Positions 16,627 to 24,793 of a DNA stretch of 41,074 bases are shown piece by piece. The stretch is taken from the NCBI GenBank assembly GCA_013286795.1, contig JABDFA010000006.1, positions 44,216-85,289 on the forward strand, written 5' to 3'. A program made the position numbers and the translations under genes. The stretch comes from Candidatus Babelota bacterium. GTDB lineage: Bacteria; Babelota; Babeliae; Babelales; JABDEC01. The notes under the pieces were generated by a model, which saw only the letters and a list, made by a program, of their open reading frames with translations, ran no database searches and was not told the origin of the DNA. The first letter of the stretch is position 1. Each line of letters begins with the position of its first letter.

Positions 16627-16766
16627 TCTTCTTGCATTATAGCTGTAATTAGCTCTGATAAAATCAACTTTTTATATCTTTTTTCTAGGTCTTTTTTAAA
16701 ATCTGGGTTTTCATGAATTAATTGCTCATAAGTGGAGGTGTATTTTTTTTTTTCTTTTTTACTCAT
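16533..16766 (-). pseudogene. Truncated XRE-type antitoxin, tail to tail with the HigA fragment
   Basis: 77 residues from the ATG at 16766, chosen because GCGGAGAA lies just upstream; an ATG 33 nt further up has no such site. TYEQLIHENPDFKKDLEKRY and SVRRLAKAAKVSPS match XRE-family antitoxins up to the first helices of the HTH. After SPS the frame simply reads the complement of the HigA fragment, so the rest of the HTH is lost. Codons 3-8 contain an 11-A run (T run at 16743-16753), a possible slippage site. The partner toxin is absent. Confidence 0.55.
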
Positions 16767-16831
16767 AAGATTCTCCGCAATATATAAGTAATAACTCAAA
16801 TTTCATAGCAGCCTCAAATATAAAATTGATT

Positions 16832-17713
16832 TTATAATTTTGATGTTAAAGAACTAAAACCTGAACTTTGTGGCATTAATTTTTTTTGAATCTCTTTCAA
16901 GCTAGGTTGGAATTTTTTTAAATCTATGTTCTTAATTAGCTCTGGGCAATATGGCAAGTTATATTTTTTGTAGAATTCATGTATAACATTTAGAATAAAT
17001 AAATTCTTTCTAGTCTGGTTCCAGATAACATTTGCATGGTCTCCGTCTTCTGTTTCAATCAAATAAACATTATCTCTATTTTCTTTGATTAACTCTAAGT
17101 ATAATTTTCTTGAATGTTCAATATCAATTAGAGCATCTTTCTTTGAGTGGAAAATCATTATTGGCACATCTCTTGGAATTTTATTAACTACTTTAATTGG
17201 TTGTATTCCATCGGGTTTATAATTTGGAAATGACCATTTAGCCAGTCTGTCTCCACCAAATAAAAAACCAAGTGCTGAATATCTAGCTAATTTGTGATTT
17301 CTTACTACTTCGCTTGCATTAGCAAATGGTGATTCTAAGACAAGTGCCTTAATATTTGGTATGGCCTGTGAACCTACAGTATTGATTAATGTAGCAGCAC
17401 CTTTAGAAACACCCACACCGATTAGTGGGTTAGAAATATTCTTATCCGTGATTCCGTCAGATATTTGTTCAATGTCATCTTCTTGACCTAAGCAGCTCTT
17501 AAAAAAAGACCCTTCGTTAACTTCCGGTCCATTAAATGAATGGCAAGCAATTCCTTTTTTTATTACCTTATAGTCTATATATGGTCTTATTTGATTTCTA
17601 TCTCCACCTAAGCCATGGACAAATAAGTAATTAAATTCTTTTTCATTATCTTGGCAGAATGTTAACAAGTTACATGTTAAAGCTAGTGTTAAGAAAAGTT
17701 TTGATAAATTCAT
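16832..17713 (-). CDS. Secreted alpha/beta hydrolase (GQxxDI family)
   Basis: 293 residues with a signal peptide (to about residue 20). FVHGLGGDRN is the oxyanion loop, GVGVSKGAA the nucleophile elbow (Ser103), HSKKDALID holds the Asp, and DGDHANV the His. CLGQEDDI and the C-terminal HEFYKKYNLPY tie it to the hydrolases at 11673 and 32662. Of the family it looks most like ordinary serine hydrolases. Substrate unknown. It stands alone, downstream of the CYTH gene promoter region on the other strand. Confidence 0.78.
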   Translation of the reverse strand: MNLSKLFLTLALTCNLLTFCQDNEKEFNYLFVHGLGGDRNQIRPYIDYKVIKKGIACHSFNGPEVNEGSFFKSCLGQEDDIEQISDGITDKNISNPLIGVGVSKGAATLINTVGSQAIPNIKALVLESPFANASEVVRNHKLARYSALGFLFGGDRLAKWSFPNYKPDGIQPIKVVNKIPRDVPIMIFHSKKDALIDIEHSRKLYLELIKENRDNVYLIETEDGDHANVIWNQTRKNLFILNVIHEFYKKYNLPYCPELIKNIDLKKFQPSLKEIQKKLMPQSSGFSSLTSKL

Positions 17714-17843
17714 AAAAATCCCTATTTATTTTGATACCTATGACTCAATATTCATTAATATATAATATAATACTAGATATATTTAAGAATGTAAAAAGGT
17801 GGTTCTGATTCAACACATTTGAGACCATACGAGCAGATTACAT

Positions 17844-18419
17844 ATGAAAACAGAATTTGAAGCTAAATTTTTTCCTATAAATAAAGATATTTTCAGAAAA
17901 GTGTTGTCAAATGCAGGAGCTAAACTTAAACAAAAAGAAACTCGTATGCGACGAGTTATTTATCAATTAGGTGATAACTCTATAAGAAAATGGTTACGTG
18001 TTAGGGATGAAGGACAAAATACTACAATAACGATTAAAGAAATTGTAAATCCTACAGCAATTGATGGGATACGGGAAATAGAAATTAAAACTGATGATTT
18101 TATTAAAACTTGCAATCTTTTTGAAAGTATGGGATTACAACTAACCTCATATCAAGAAAATGATCGTGAAACGTGGGAGCTTGATAATTCTATGATTACA
18201 TTAGATACGTGGCCAGGATTGGATCCTATATTGGAAATAGAAGGTGATAGTATTGATCATGTAAAACAATTAATCCAAAAACTTCATCTAGATTTTAAGG
18301 ATGCCATTTTTGGATCTATTGATATGCTATATAAAGATAAATATGGTATATCATTACATGATTTTAATAATATAAAACATCTTTCCTTTGATACTGCTAA
18401 ACAAATATTTGGTAAGTAA
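17844..18419 (+). CDS. CYTH-domain protein (class IV adenylate cyclase / thiamine-triphosphatase-like)
   Basis: 191 residues. The ExExK signature of the triphosphate tunnel fold is present at the start (EFEAK: Glu4, Glu6, Lys8). KWLRVRDEG, ITIKEI, and DTWPGLDPILEIEG supply the basic and acidic strands lining the tunnel. Members act on triphosphates (cyclising ATP, or cleaving thiamine triphosphate or inorganic triphosphate) with Mg2+ or Mn2+. Which activity applies cannot be told. It is a single-gene unit divergent from the hydrolase gene. Confidence 0.85.
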   Translation: MKTEFEAKFFPINKDIFRKVLSNAGAKLKQKETRMRRVIYQLGDNSIRKWLRVRDEGQNTTITIKEIVNPTAIDGIREIEIKTDDFIKTCNLFESMGLQLTSYQENDRETWELDNSMITLDTWPGLDPILEIEGDSIDHVKQLIQKLHLDFKDAIFGSIDMLYKDKYGISLHDFNNIKHLSFDTAKQIFGK

Positions 18420-18457
18420 AAACGTTCATTAGCAAGATTTTTCGTTGTGATAAATAC

Positions 18458-19069
18458 TTAAAATGAATTCACATTCCAAATTACGCAACCCTCACCTTGC
18501 ATACGACCATTTAGTTCAGCATCACTTATTATGGAAATATATAGAAACTTTATTTCAGGATAAGATTTAAAGAGTAAAGAGAATTTTTCTTGTCCTAAAA
18601 CTTGAACCAAGCGTTTTACAGCAACATCTTCTACTTGATCAACTTTTTCATTTAAAACAGGATAAAAATAATCATAAACAGTATAGTATGTATAGACTAA
18701 AATATAAGCAATTTTTTTTATGATAGGTTCCAAGAATGTAGAATTATTAGAATAAGGAGAATATAATTTTTTCTCAAAATCATAATATGAATTTTTTGGT
18801 TCATTAGGATCTATTTCAATTGTATAAAGATCATTGTTTAAAGTAATATTTGAACTATATATGTCATTTGCTAGAATACTGAAAAATTCAGTCGTATCTA
18901 TTTTTACAAAATCTGAAAGTTCATTTACATTAGGGGCTTTATTTATATTTTCTAAATTCATTTTAGCAAAAACATATTCACCATCTTTATCTTTACCTAA
19001 TAAAACTGCATTATAATGCATAGAAAATGTTTTTGAAATCATCAAAAACATAAATAAAATAATTTTCAT
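18458..19069 (-). CDS. Secreted protein of unknown function
   Basis: 203 residues. A signal peptide (MKIILFMFLMISKTFS) is followed by a beta-rich N-terminal part (YNAVLLGKDKDGEYVFAK) and a Tyr-rich segment (YILVYTYYTVYDYFYP). No family is recognised. AAAGG precedes the ATG. It lies just downstream of the Doc/AbrB pair on the same strand, 38 bp from the Doc stop, but nothing suggests it belongs to that module. Confidence 0.6.
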   Translation of the reverse strand: MKIILFMFLMISKTFSMHYNAVLLGKDKDGEYVFAKMNLENINKAPNVNELSDFVKIDTTEFFSILANDIYSSNITLNNDLYTIEIDPNEPKNSYYDFEKKLYSPYSNNSTFLEPIIKKIAYILVYTYYTVYDYFYPVLNEKVDQVEDVAVKRLVQVLGQEKFSLLFKSYPEIKFLYISIISDAELNGRMQGEGCVIWNVNSF

Positions 19070-19107
19070 AACTTGCCTTTAATTATAGTTATTTGAATAT
19101 TAGGAAA

Positions 19108-19506
19108 CTATTTTTTTGTTTTTATGCTACATTCTCTAAAATATTGCGCAATATCTTCTTTCTTTAAACTTGAATCAGCAACACCAATAGCAAGTTCATA
19201 AAGGCTATCAAAATCGTAATGAACTGTTATATTATTTTCTTGAAGAAAAGAAATTGCAACAACTAATCCTGTTCTTTTATTTCCATCAACAAATGGATGG
19301 TTTTTTATTATATGATAGAAATATGCAGCAGCCATTTCGAAAATGTCTTGATAAATATATTTACCAAACATTGATATTTGTGGCTGTGCTATAGCAGACT
19401 CTAAAAGATTTCTATCTCTTAATCCTTTAAATACCGAACTGTTTGGAATAGTAAATTTATAAATTAGCAAAACCTCATCTGTATCAAAAAAAATTATATC
19501 TTTCAT
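19108..19506 (-). CDS. doc: Doc-type Fic toxin (death-on-curing)
   Basis: 132 residues. The Fic motif HPFVDGNKRTG (His70 onward) is the Doc variant (HPFxxGNKRTx). Doc proteins phosphorylate elongation factor Tu and stop translation until neutralised. Its ATG overlaps the upstream antitoxin stop by 4 nt (19503-19506), the usual two-gene layout with antitoxin first. The length is normal and the motif intact, so it is probably active. Confidence 0.88.
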   Translation of the reverse strand: MKDIIFFDTDEVLLIYKFTIPNSSVFKGLRDRNLLESAIAQPQISMFGKYIYQDIFEMAAAYFYHIIKNHPFVDGNKRTGLVVAISFLQENNITVHYDFDSLYELAIGVADSSLKKEDIAQYFRECSIKTKK

Positions 19507-19742
19507 GTTTTAGCTAATTTTTTCAAAACAGGTTCATATTCCTTAATAACTCTTTTTGCTATCTTTTCGATTTCTTTATCTCTTAGAGCTCTAGATTTTT
19601 TCTTATTAGGTCTAATAATTAAATTTCCATCTTCAATCATTAATTCTAAGTCTGTTTTTTCATCAATTTTAAGAAGATCTAGTAATGGTTTATCAATAAT
19701 TAAAGCAAGGCTATTACCATGTTTAGTAAGTTTCTTTGTCAT
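19503..19742 (-). CDS. AbrB/MazE-type antitoxin of the Doc toxin
   Basis: 79 residues. The SpoVT-AbrB swapped-hairpin DNA-binding motif (KKLTKHGNSLALII, then LELMIEDGNLIIRP) fills the first 50 residues. The basic, helical tail (KKSRALRDKEIEKIAKRV) should wrap the toxin. AAGGA precedes the start. A diverged paralog without a toxin lies at 25382. Two tandem GGTGCAAA copies upstream could be its operator (inference). Confidence 0.85.
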   Translation of the reverse strand: MTKKLTKHGNSLALIIDKPLLDLLKIDEKTDLELMIEDGNLIIRPNKKKSRALRDKEIEKIAKRVIKEYEPVLKKLAKT

Positions 19743-20090
19743 ATTATTTTCCTTTTATTTTCTATCATTCTTATCTATAGGTTACCACAATGTTGATACT
19801 TTGTATATAGATTGGTGCAAAGGTGCAAAATATCTGAGTAAATAGATAAATTTTCTTGTTAAAACATGCTAAAATTGTGTTTAAATTTATTATAAAAAGT
19901 TAATGAGAATCTAATTTATGGCGCAAGCCAGACGAAGTTCGATAGAACGAAGACTGGCGGCAACTATCAAGCTCAATCAGTAATAAAAAAATAGAATTTG
20001 GTTTTCATCTATCTCATATCCAGACAGTGTTTACAACATTTGGAATTGAAATATAAAAAATAATTTTTGTTGAATAATATAAACATAATA
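19743..20090. other. Noncoding gap with direct repeat and palindromic repeat
   Basis: 348 bp. It contains the tandem 8-bp repeat GGTGCAAA at 19814-19821 and 19822-19829, on the upstream side of the Doc/AbrB operon; the palindromic repeat at 19928-19957; and otherwise AT-rich DNA without a credible gene. Confidence 0.6.
19928..19957. repeat. CCAG...CTGG palindromic repeat
   Basis: CCAGACGAAG, then the small hairpin GTTC-GATA-GAAC, then GAAGACTGG. The copy at 26498-26526 has the same arms but GCTC-GAA-GAGC in the middle: the stem is kept with different base pairs. Confidence 0.8.
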
Positions 20091-20720
20091 TTAAAGTGGA
20101 TCCAACTCTTTATTCATTTGCTTTGCTAATATTAGTTTATATTTAAGTAATTGGTCTCTTATAATAAATGCTCGATTTATTATATTTAAACAATCATTAT
20201 AAGTATATTTTTGGTATTTATTACTTATAAATTCTCGTCTAGTTAGATTAATCAGTTCCATAAATTTTTCTTTAATATTGTTAATAATATTATCTACATC
20301 ACTAGAAATAAATAAGAAGGATGATTCATAATAATTAACAAGAGTGTGTATTTCTTTTAGTCCAAATTCTGGATAATCACTAATAAACTTATCTAAATAT
20401 TCCTTAATTAATGCTTTTAATTCATTTTCTGTCATATTTTGATTATTACTTATTTTTTTATTAATAATATCAAAAATTACACAGATAGCAGCTGATTCTC
20501 TAATCAACAAATATAATTTAGGATAAATTTCAAGAAGGTTTCTTGTTTTAATCTCCATATGAAAATATTTACGCTTGATCTCATATTTTATTTTTTCACT
20601 TTCTCTATTAATTTTTATTTGTGACCACATATTAAATATAGCAGACACTATACCAGAAGTTAGTATGGTTGAAATAATATGCTTTCGTTGTTTTATGAAA
20701 TTTAAAATATCTTGAATCAT
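20091..20720 (-). CDS. Membrane-anchored helical protein of unknown function
   Basis: 209 residues. One membrane helix near the N-terminus (about 14-33, IISTILTSGIVSAIFNMW) follows a basic segment; the remainder is helical and cytoplasmic in style (KINRESEKIKYEIKRKYF, then ELKALIKEYLDKFISDYP). No enzyme motif. Weak ribosome site. It lies 60 bp downstream of the intein-derived gene on the same strand and could be co-transcribed with it. Not recognised. Confidence 0.55.
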   Translation of the reverse strand: MIQDILNFIKQRKHIISTILTSGIVSAIFNMWSQIKINRESEKIKYEIKRKYFHMEIKTRNLLEIYPKLYLLIRESAAICVIFDIINKKISNNQNMTENELKALIKEYLDKFISDYPEFGLKEIHTLVNYYESSFLFISSDVDNIINNIKEKFMELINLTRREFISNKYQKYTYNDCLNIINRAFIIRDQLLKYKLILAKQMNKELDPL

Positions 20721-20780
20721 TTAATTATTATTTTCGTCTTATAATCTAATTTTTAATAAATCTATAATTTCTATAACAAT

Positions 20781-22040
20781 TTAAATTTGCAATATAAATC
20801 CATTAGCAAAAAATGAATATTTTTTTGTTATAGTAAAACATGAGACTTCTTGATCATGTATTTCAATATTTTTTATGGGAGAGTAAAATAATTTTTCTTT
20901 TAATAATTCTTCAAGGTATGTATGAGGTTTCCTATTATATAAAAATTTAATTAATCTTCGACTAATTCTTTTAGAATTAGAAATTATATTTTTAGGCAAC
21001 AAATAATCTTTTAATTTATTAGAATCGATTGGATATATATTGCCTGATTCATCTTTGCAGCGATCTACAATAAATTCTACATGTTTTTGCTTTCTTGTTA
21101 ATCTAAATCCAATTTCTTGGTAAAAAATATAAGCAAAGTATCCTCCTATTTCCAAGTTATAAATTATGCTGGAAACCTTAACTTTTTTTGTAGGCGGTTT
21201 TTCTTCTTTTGTAATACTTGATGTAATTCCAAAATTTAAAAGAATAATTTGTATTTCTTGAATTAACTCATAACATGTAGATACTAATTTTATATTACCA
21301 CGTTTAGTTTTATTGCTATTACTGGTACCGTCAGCATCGAATAAACCTTGTAGAAAGGCACGCATTTGATTTTTAGTACATTGAAATAATTTCTTTGGAA
21401 AGGTTTTAAATTTTGAACCTTTTTTAAATCCTAAATATTTTAAAAAATCGCAAAATTCTGTAGATGATAAAGTATGATGTGTTTTTTTGCGTTTACCATG
21501 TGATTTAAATTTAGATTTATGTAAAAATTCAATTATTTCTATATCTATGTTAGCAACAGTAACAGATCTTTCACCATAACATCCATCACCTTGTATTAAA
21601 CCTAATAAATAAAATAAATCATCATTTATATCATTTTTAGCAATTGAATATTTATATTTACATCTTTTTCTAGGTTTAAAATCTGATATATCAAGTCCAT
21701 CTCCCCAGACATTTTGGCCATACTGAATTGGTAATAAATCATTTATATTTAAATTCTTAGCTTGAATCCATTTTATTCCATTCCAAATATTATTAGATTG
21801 CGAACATTCTAATGTATAACCAAAAGAAAGGGTTATTTTTATTATTTTTTTATTTTTAGTGCAATAAGTTTGTATTTCATTATCAATCCCATTAAATCCA
21901 TATACATTTTTCAAATAAGATGTTGTATTAAAATTAGAAATATCTGAAATTTTAGTTAATCCATTTTCATCTATTATTAAAGTATTCGATGCAATATAAA
22001 CATCATTTTCTGAAGTTGTAATAATTTGTGATAATGACAT
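20781..22040 (-). CDS. Free-standing intein-derived LAGLIDADG homing endonuclease-like protein
   Basis: 419 residues. It has the layout of a whole intein: a block-A-like start (NTLIIDENGLTKISDI), block-B-like region (about 74-105, WIQAKNLNINDLLPI), two LAGLIDADG helices (LLGLIQGDG at 145-153 with Asp152; FLQGLFDADG at 229-238 with Asp237), and block-F-like end (EVSCFTITKKYSFFANGFI). The splicing residues are gone: no Cys/Ser at the block A position, no TxxH in block B, and the end reads FILQI then stop where HN and an extein residue would be expected. There are no exteins; its own ATG has AAAAGG upstream. It cannot splice, but the nuclease core looks intact. Confidence 0.75.
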   Translation of the reverse strand: MSLSQIITTSENDVYIASNTLIIDENGLTKISDISNFNTTSYLKNVYGFNGIDNEIQTYCTKNKKIIKITLSFGYTLECSQSNNIWNGIKWIQAKNLNINDLLPIQYGQNVWGDGLDISDFKPRKRCKYKYSIAKNDINDDLFYLLGLIQGDGCYGERSVTVANIDIEIIEFLHKSKFKSHGKRKKTHHTLSSTEFCDFLKYLGFKKGSKFKTFPKKLFQCTKNQMRAFLQGLFDADGTSNSNKTKRGNIKLVSTCYELIQEIQIILLNFGITSSITKEEKPPTKKVKVSSIIYNLEIGGYFAYIFYQEIGFRLTRKQKHVEFIVDRCKDESGNIYPIDSNKLKDYLLPKNIISNSKRISRRLIKFLYNRKPHTYLEELLKEKLFYSPIKNIEIHDQEVSCFTITKKYSFFANGFILQI

Positions 22041-22239
22041 ATACTTAAATACCTTTTATAGATATTATTAAATATTAATATATTCAAGTTTTTGGTTACA
22101 CATTTTCATTTAAAAAAAACATACGTTTTATTTGTTTGTTTATTACCCATCGTGTGGAACAGGTTAACCCCCTTTTAGGAGTATGGGGATTCTTTGTTAA
22201 AAGAATATAAGATTTCTATTAAATAAATTTTAGTTATTT

Positions 22240-22809
22240 TTATAATTTGGACATATTCTTTAACATATAATCTGCTAATTTAGATGCTTCTTCAATAAGA
22301 ATTTTATTCATGGTTGTAGAATCTATTTTTTCTAAAAGTTTACCATATTCTTCATCAGATACTTTATTTAATTCTTGTTTATAATCTGATTCAAAATCTT
22401 CTAAACTAGTTGTATAAGCTTTTAAAATACGTCTAATGCGATGCGCTAATAATTCATTAGATTTTTGAGCAAATTCTAATAAAAATTTTGCGCCAGGATT
22501 ACTTTTTAAATGATTCATAACAAATAAAAATACCCAGTCTGGATTTAAAGATTTAGTAGCTTTATTTAAATCTAAATTTCCCGAATTTAATTTAGAAAGA
22601 TTTTCAACATGATTTTTAAGAGATTGAGCAATATCATCTGGAAGTCCCTTTCCTATTGATTTGACCGCGGAAATAATTTCTTCTCCTTTTTTCTTATATG
22701 CCAAAGTTGATAAACCATTTGATGTATCACAAAGTTCTTTTTTTTCAACCTGTAAGGCAACACAATTGAAGCCACTCAATAACAAACCAAATAAAAATAC
22801 TTTTTGCAT
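22240..22809 (-). CDS. Secreted helical protein of unknown function
   Basis: 189 residues from the ATG at 22809, chosen because AAAGGA lies 7 nt upstream; the longer frame to 22896 adds an implausible hydrophobic extension. The signal peptide is MQKVFLFGLLLSGFNCVAL. The mature part is almost all helix (EEIISAVKSIGKGLPDDIAQ, later SKLADYMLKNM). No family recognised. The 199-bp gap to the intein-derived gene downstream holds no credible gene. Confidence 0.65.
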   Translation of the reverse strand: MQKVFLFGLLLSGFNCVALQVEKKELCDTSNGLSTLAYKKKGEEIISAVKSIGKGLPDDIAQSLKNHVENLSKLNSGNLDLNKATKSLNPDWVFLFVMNHLKSNPGAKFLLEFAQKSNELLAHRIRRILKAYTTSLEDFESDYKQELNKVSDEEYGKLLEKIDSTTMNKILIEEASKLADYMLKNMSKL

Positions 22810-23001
22810 AGTTTTTCCTTTAAATAAATATTTATAATCTAAATTACTTGTTAATATTATAAACAAAAAAAAGAAATGCGAATACTTAATATTCATAGAT
22901 AATTGAAGATAATTTTTTATTTTTTTCTTGCAATTAATTAAAGTCTAACTATACTCACATGTTAGAAAACATTATCAACCTTCTAAAAAAGAAGAACTGC
23001 A

Positions 23002-23109
23002 ATGAAAAAGTTTCTAAAATTGTTCGGATCCCAATGGAATCCGATTCTTCAAACCAAGCATTTATATGATCATGACATTATATGTCATATCACATCTGAT
23101 TTAATATAA
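23002..23109 (+). CDS. Possible 35-residue ORF upstream of the replication module
   Basis: ATG at 23002 after GAAGAAC, product MKKFLKLFGSQWNPILQT..., ending at TAA 23107-23109. It overlaps the inverted repeat at 23072-23088. Only length and position support it; it may be spurious. Confidence 0.2.
   Translation: MKKFLKLFGSQWNPILQTKHLYDHDIICHITSDLI
23072..23088. other. Short palindrome near the replication module
   Basis: ATGACAT and ATGTCAT separated by 3 bases, in an AT-rich stretch about 500 bp before the replication initiator gene. It could be part of a nicking origin or an operator; nothing further supports either. Confidence 0.3.
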
Positions 23110-23173
23110 GTTCGTTAATTCATAATATTTTTTATAAATTCGATACCATTTAATGGTAATTGGAGAAACTAAG

Positions 23174-23368
23174 ATGTTTGAAAAGGCAAGAGTAGTTTTG
23201 TCTTTTGAAGATCGCAAGAAATTTGCAGCTCTTTTTATGGTTCTTATGAAAGTAGAAAAAGAGAATGTTAAAAAGAAAAAAGCTAAAAAGAAATCAAAAG
23301 CAAAACTCAAGTCTCAAGATATAGGGCCTGCTAATCGCAGGTCTTATTTTTTTTCAGCTTTCGCTTAG
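23174..23368 (+). CDS. Small basic protein, possibly part of an inovirus-like remnant
   Basis: 64 residues from the ATG at 23174, chosen for the GGAG 9 nt upstream. MFEKARVVLSFEDRKKFAAL is followed by a run of Lys (NVKKKKAKKKSKAKLKS). Its composition suggests nucleic-acid binding. It lies about 220 bp before the gene II/X-like initiator on the same strand. A terminator-like hairpin (23327-23354) is inside its last 14 codons, so the true end may differ. No family is recognised. Confidence 0.45.
   Translation: MFEKARVVLSFEDRKKFAALFMVLMKVEKENVKKKKAKKKSKAKLKSQDIGPANRRSYFFSAFA
23327..23354 (+). terminator. Intrinsic terminator-like hairpin
   Basis: CCTGC (23327-23331) pairs with GCAGG (23337-23341) over a 5-nt loop, extendable by two pairs (one G-T), followed by an eight-T run (23347-23354). 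It overlaps the 3' end of the small basic protein frame. Confidence 0.5.
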
Positions 23369-23439
23369 CTCCTGCAGTCAATAAAAAAGCTTGTTTTTAT
23401 TTTCCAGTTCTTTATCTTTAAAATATTAATTTTAATGGT

Positions 23440-23532
23440 ATCCATTCGTATCCGGAGTTTATCCTGAGTGAAATCGAAGGAACAAGCTCCCGACTTCGCC
23501 AAGGCTTCGACGGGCAGGCAGGACGAACGGAT
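23440..23532. repeat. Composite palindromic repeat
   Basis: 93 bp flanked by ATCCATTCGT and ACGAACGGAT (9 of 10 paired). Inside are ATCCTGAGTGAAATCGAAGG, the family core with almost no inner stem, and CCCGACTTCGCCAAGG with a CTTCGACGGG partner. GC-rich against its surroundings. Confidence 0.75.
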
Positions 23533-23546
23533 ATTAAATCAATTGC

Positions 23547-23577
23547 GCTCGTGGTGAGCCTGTCGAACCATACGAGC
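23547..23577. repeat. Palindromic repeat directly upstream of the replication gene
   Basis: GCTCGTGGTGAG, CCTG, TCGAACCATACGAGC: outer arms GCTCGT/ACGAGC around the TGAG...TCGAA core. Same core as one half of the repeat at 1270 but without the long inner hairpin. It ends 12 bp before the initiator ATG. Confidence 0.75.
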
Positions 23578-23589
23578 ACTGCAAAAAAT

Positions 23590-24711
23590 ATGATTGACAC
23601 AGTAGTTTTAATATTAAACAAAAGTTTATTTCAAATAAGTGATCCTGAAAAATTCTCGCCTTCTGCAAAATGGGCTGAAGACTCTGTTAAGATAATGGGC
23701 TACATACAATCAAGACAAAATCCAACAAAAAAAGAACTTAAAAATGGAATCTATAAACCACACCTTACTCTTACAAATCGAATCAACAATTTAAGTAGGC
23801 ATGAAATAACACTCAAGATTGAACTATCTTTGCCTAAGCTTCTTTTTGGAAATAATTTTGATGAACTTAGCTTAAAAGATTTTGATAAGCTTACAACAAA
23901 GCTGGTAAATGTTTTAAAAGAGATGGGTGTAACAACAACTGAAACTGTTATTTCACAAGCTCCGGTTTATGCAATTCATTACTCAAAAAACATTCCACTT
24001 ACTGATGGTTCAACTCCTTACCATTTTATTAGCAAGATAAAAGCAGCTAATGTAAAACTTTTTCTTGATGTAAATCAAACAGATTATCGTAATGATGGCC
24101 ACAGTTATAAATGGCATTGTAATGCGTATGAAGTTGTTTTTTATGACAAAATTAGAGATCTTGAAAAGGCAAAGAAAAGTAGTAAACGAAGTTTAGAAAA
24201 AGATAATGACTTACAGCTTAATATTTTTGATAATCTTAAAAAGAGGAAGAAGTTAGAATTCCTGCGAATGGAAGTTCGTTTAAATAAACGACAGAAAATT
24301 AAGCAGCTTTTTACAAAGCTAAAAATCAAATCTGATTTAACATTTAAAAGTTTATTCAAGCCTCTTATTTCAAAGAAAATTCTTTTAAATTATCTTGATG
24401 AATTGGAAAGCCAAAGATTATCTTTGGTGAATTATGAATCTACTAATGACAAAGCTCTACTTACTGATTTGATATTAAATAATCCTGAAATTAGCCCAAA
24501 ACAGATTTTACAAATGTTTGGATTACGTAAAGCTCTTGATGCTGTTAATATTCGTGAATTAAAGGTTATGTTTACTAAATACAATGCTAGAAGTTGGTAC
24601 AGATTATTAAGTGATTCTGATAAAATTAGGTTACCTGGCCAAAAGATATCTTTTGGTGTTATACGAGAATCTATTACCAAGTTTAAACCTGTCAAATTAA
24701 GTAAATTCTAA
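23590..24711 (+). CDS. Phage/plasmid replication initiator, gene II/X-like (Phage_CRI)
   Basis: 373 residues from the ATG at 23590. Upstream codons belong to a repeat, and the family usually starts near MIDTV as here. Matching features: MIDTVVLILNK, KPHLTLTNR, SYKWHCNAYEVVFYDK followed by an acidic helix, and LEFLRMEVRLN. These proteins nick double-stranded DNA to start rolling-circle replication of filamentous phages and some plasmids. No coat or assembly (zonula occludens toxin-like) gene is adjacent, so this is a remnant or an integrated minimal replicon. No ribosome site is visible because the repeat ends 12 bp upstream. Confidence 0.65.
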   Translation: MIDTVVLILNKSLFQISDPEKFSPSAKWAEDSVKIMGYIQSRQNPTKKELKNGIYKPHLTLTNRINNLSRHEITLKIELSLPKLLFGNNFDELSLKDFDKLTTKLVNVLKEMGVTTTETVISQAPVYAIHYSKNIPLTDGSTPYHFISKIKAANVKLFLDVNQTDYRNDGHSYKWHCNAYEVVFYDKIRDLEKAKKSSKRSLEKDNDLQLNIFDNLKKRKKLEFLRMEVRLNKRQKIKQLFTKLKIKSDLTFKSLFKPLISKKILLNYLDELESQRLSLVNYESTNDKALLTDLILNNPEISPKQILQMFGLRKALDAVNIRELKVMFTKYNARSWYRLLSDSDKIRLPGQKISFGVIRESITKFKPVKLSKF

Positions 24712-24793
24712 TTAGAAATAGCGCTTGATTTTCTATTTGTATTTGATATACTTAAAATATATTATTATAGTCGTTTTATTTTTAAGAGGTTAT

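Noticed and set aside
20781-22040. Active intein or split-gene splicing
   Set aside because: Splicing residues at both ends and in block B are missing and no extein sequence flanks the frame.
23551-23589. Longer start of the replication initiator (MVSLSNHTSTAKN)
   Set aside because: These codons come from the palindromic repeat; the family normally starts near MIDTV at 23590.
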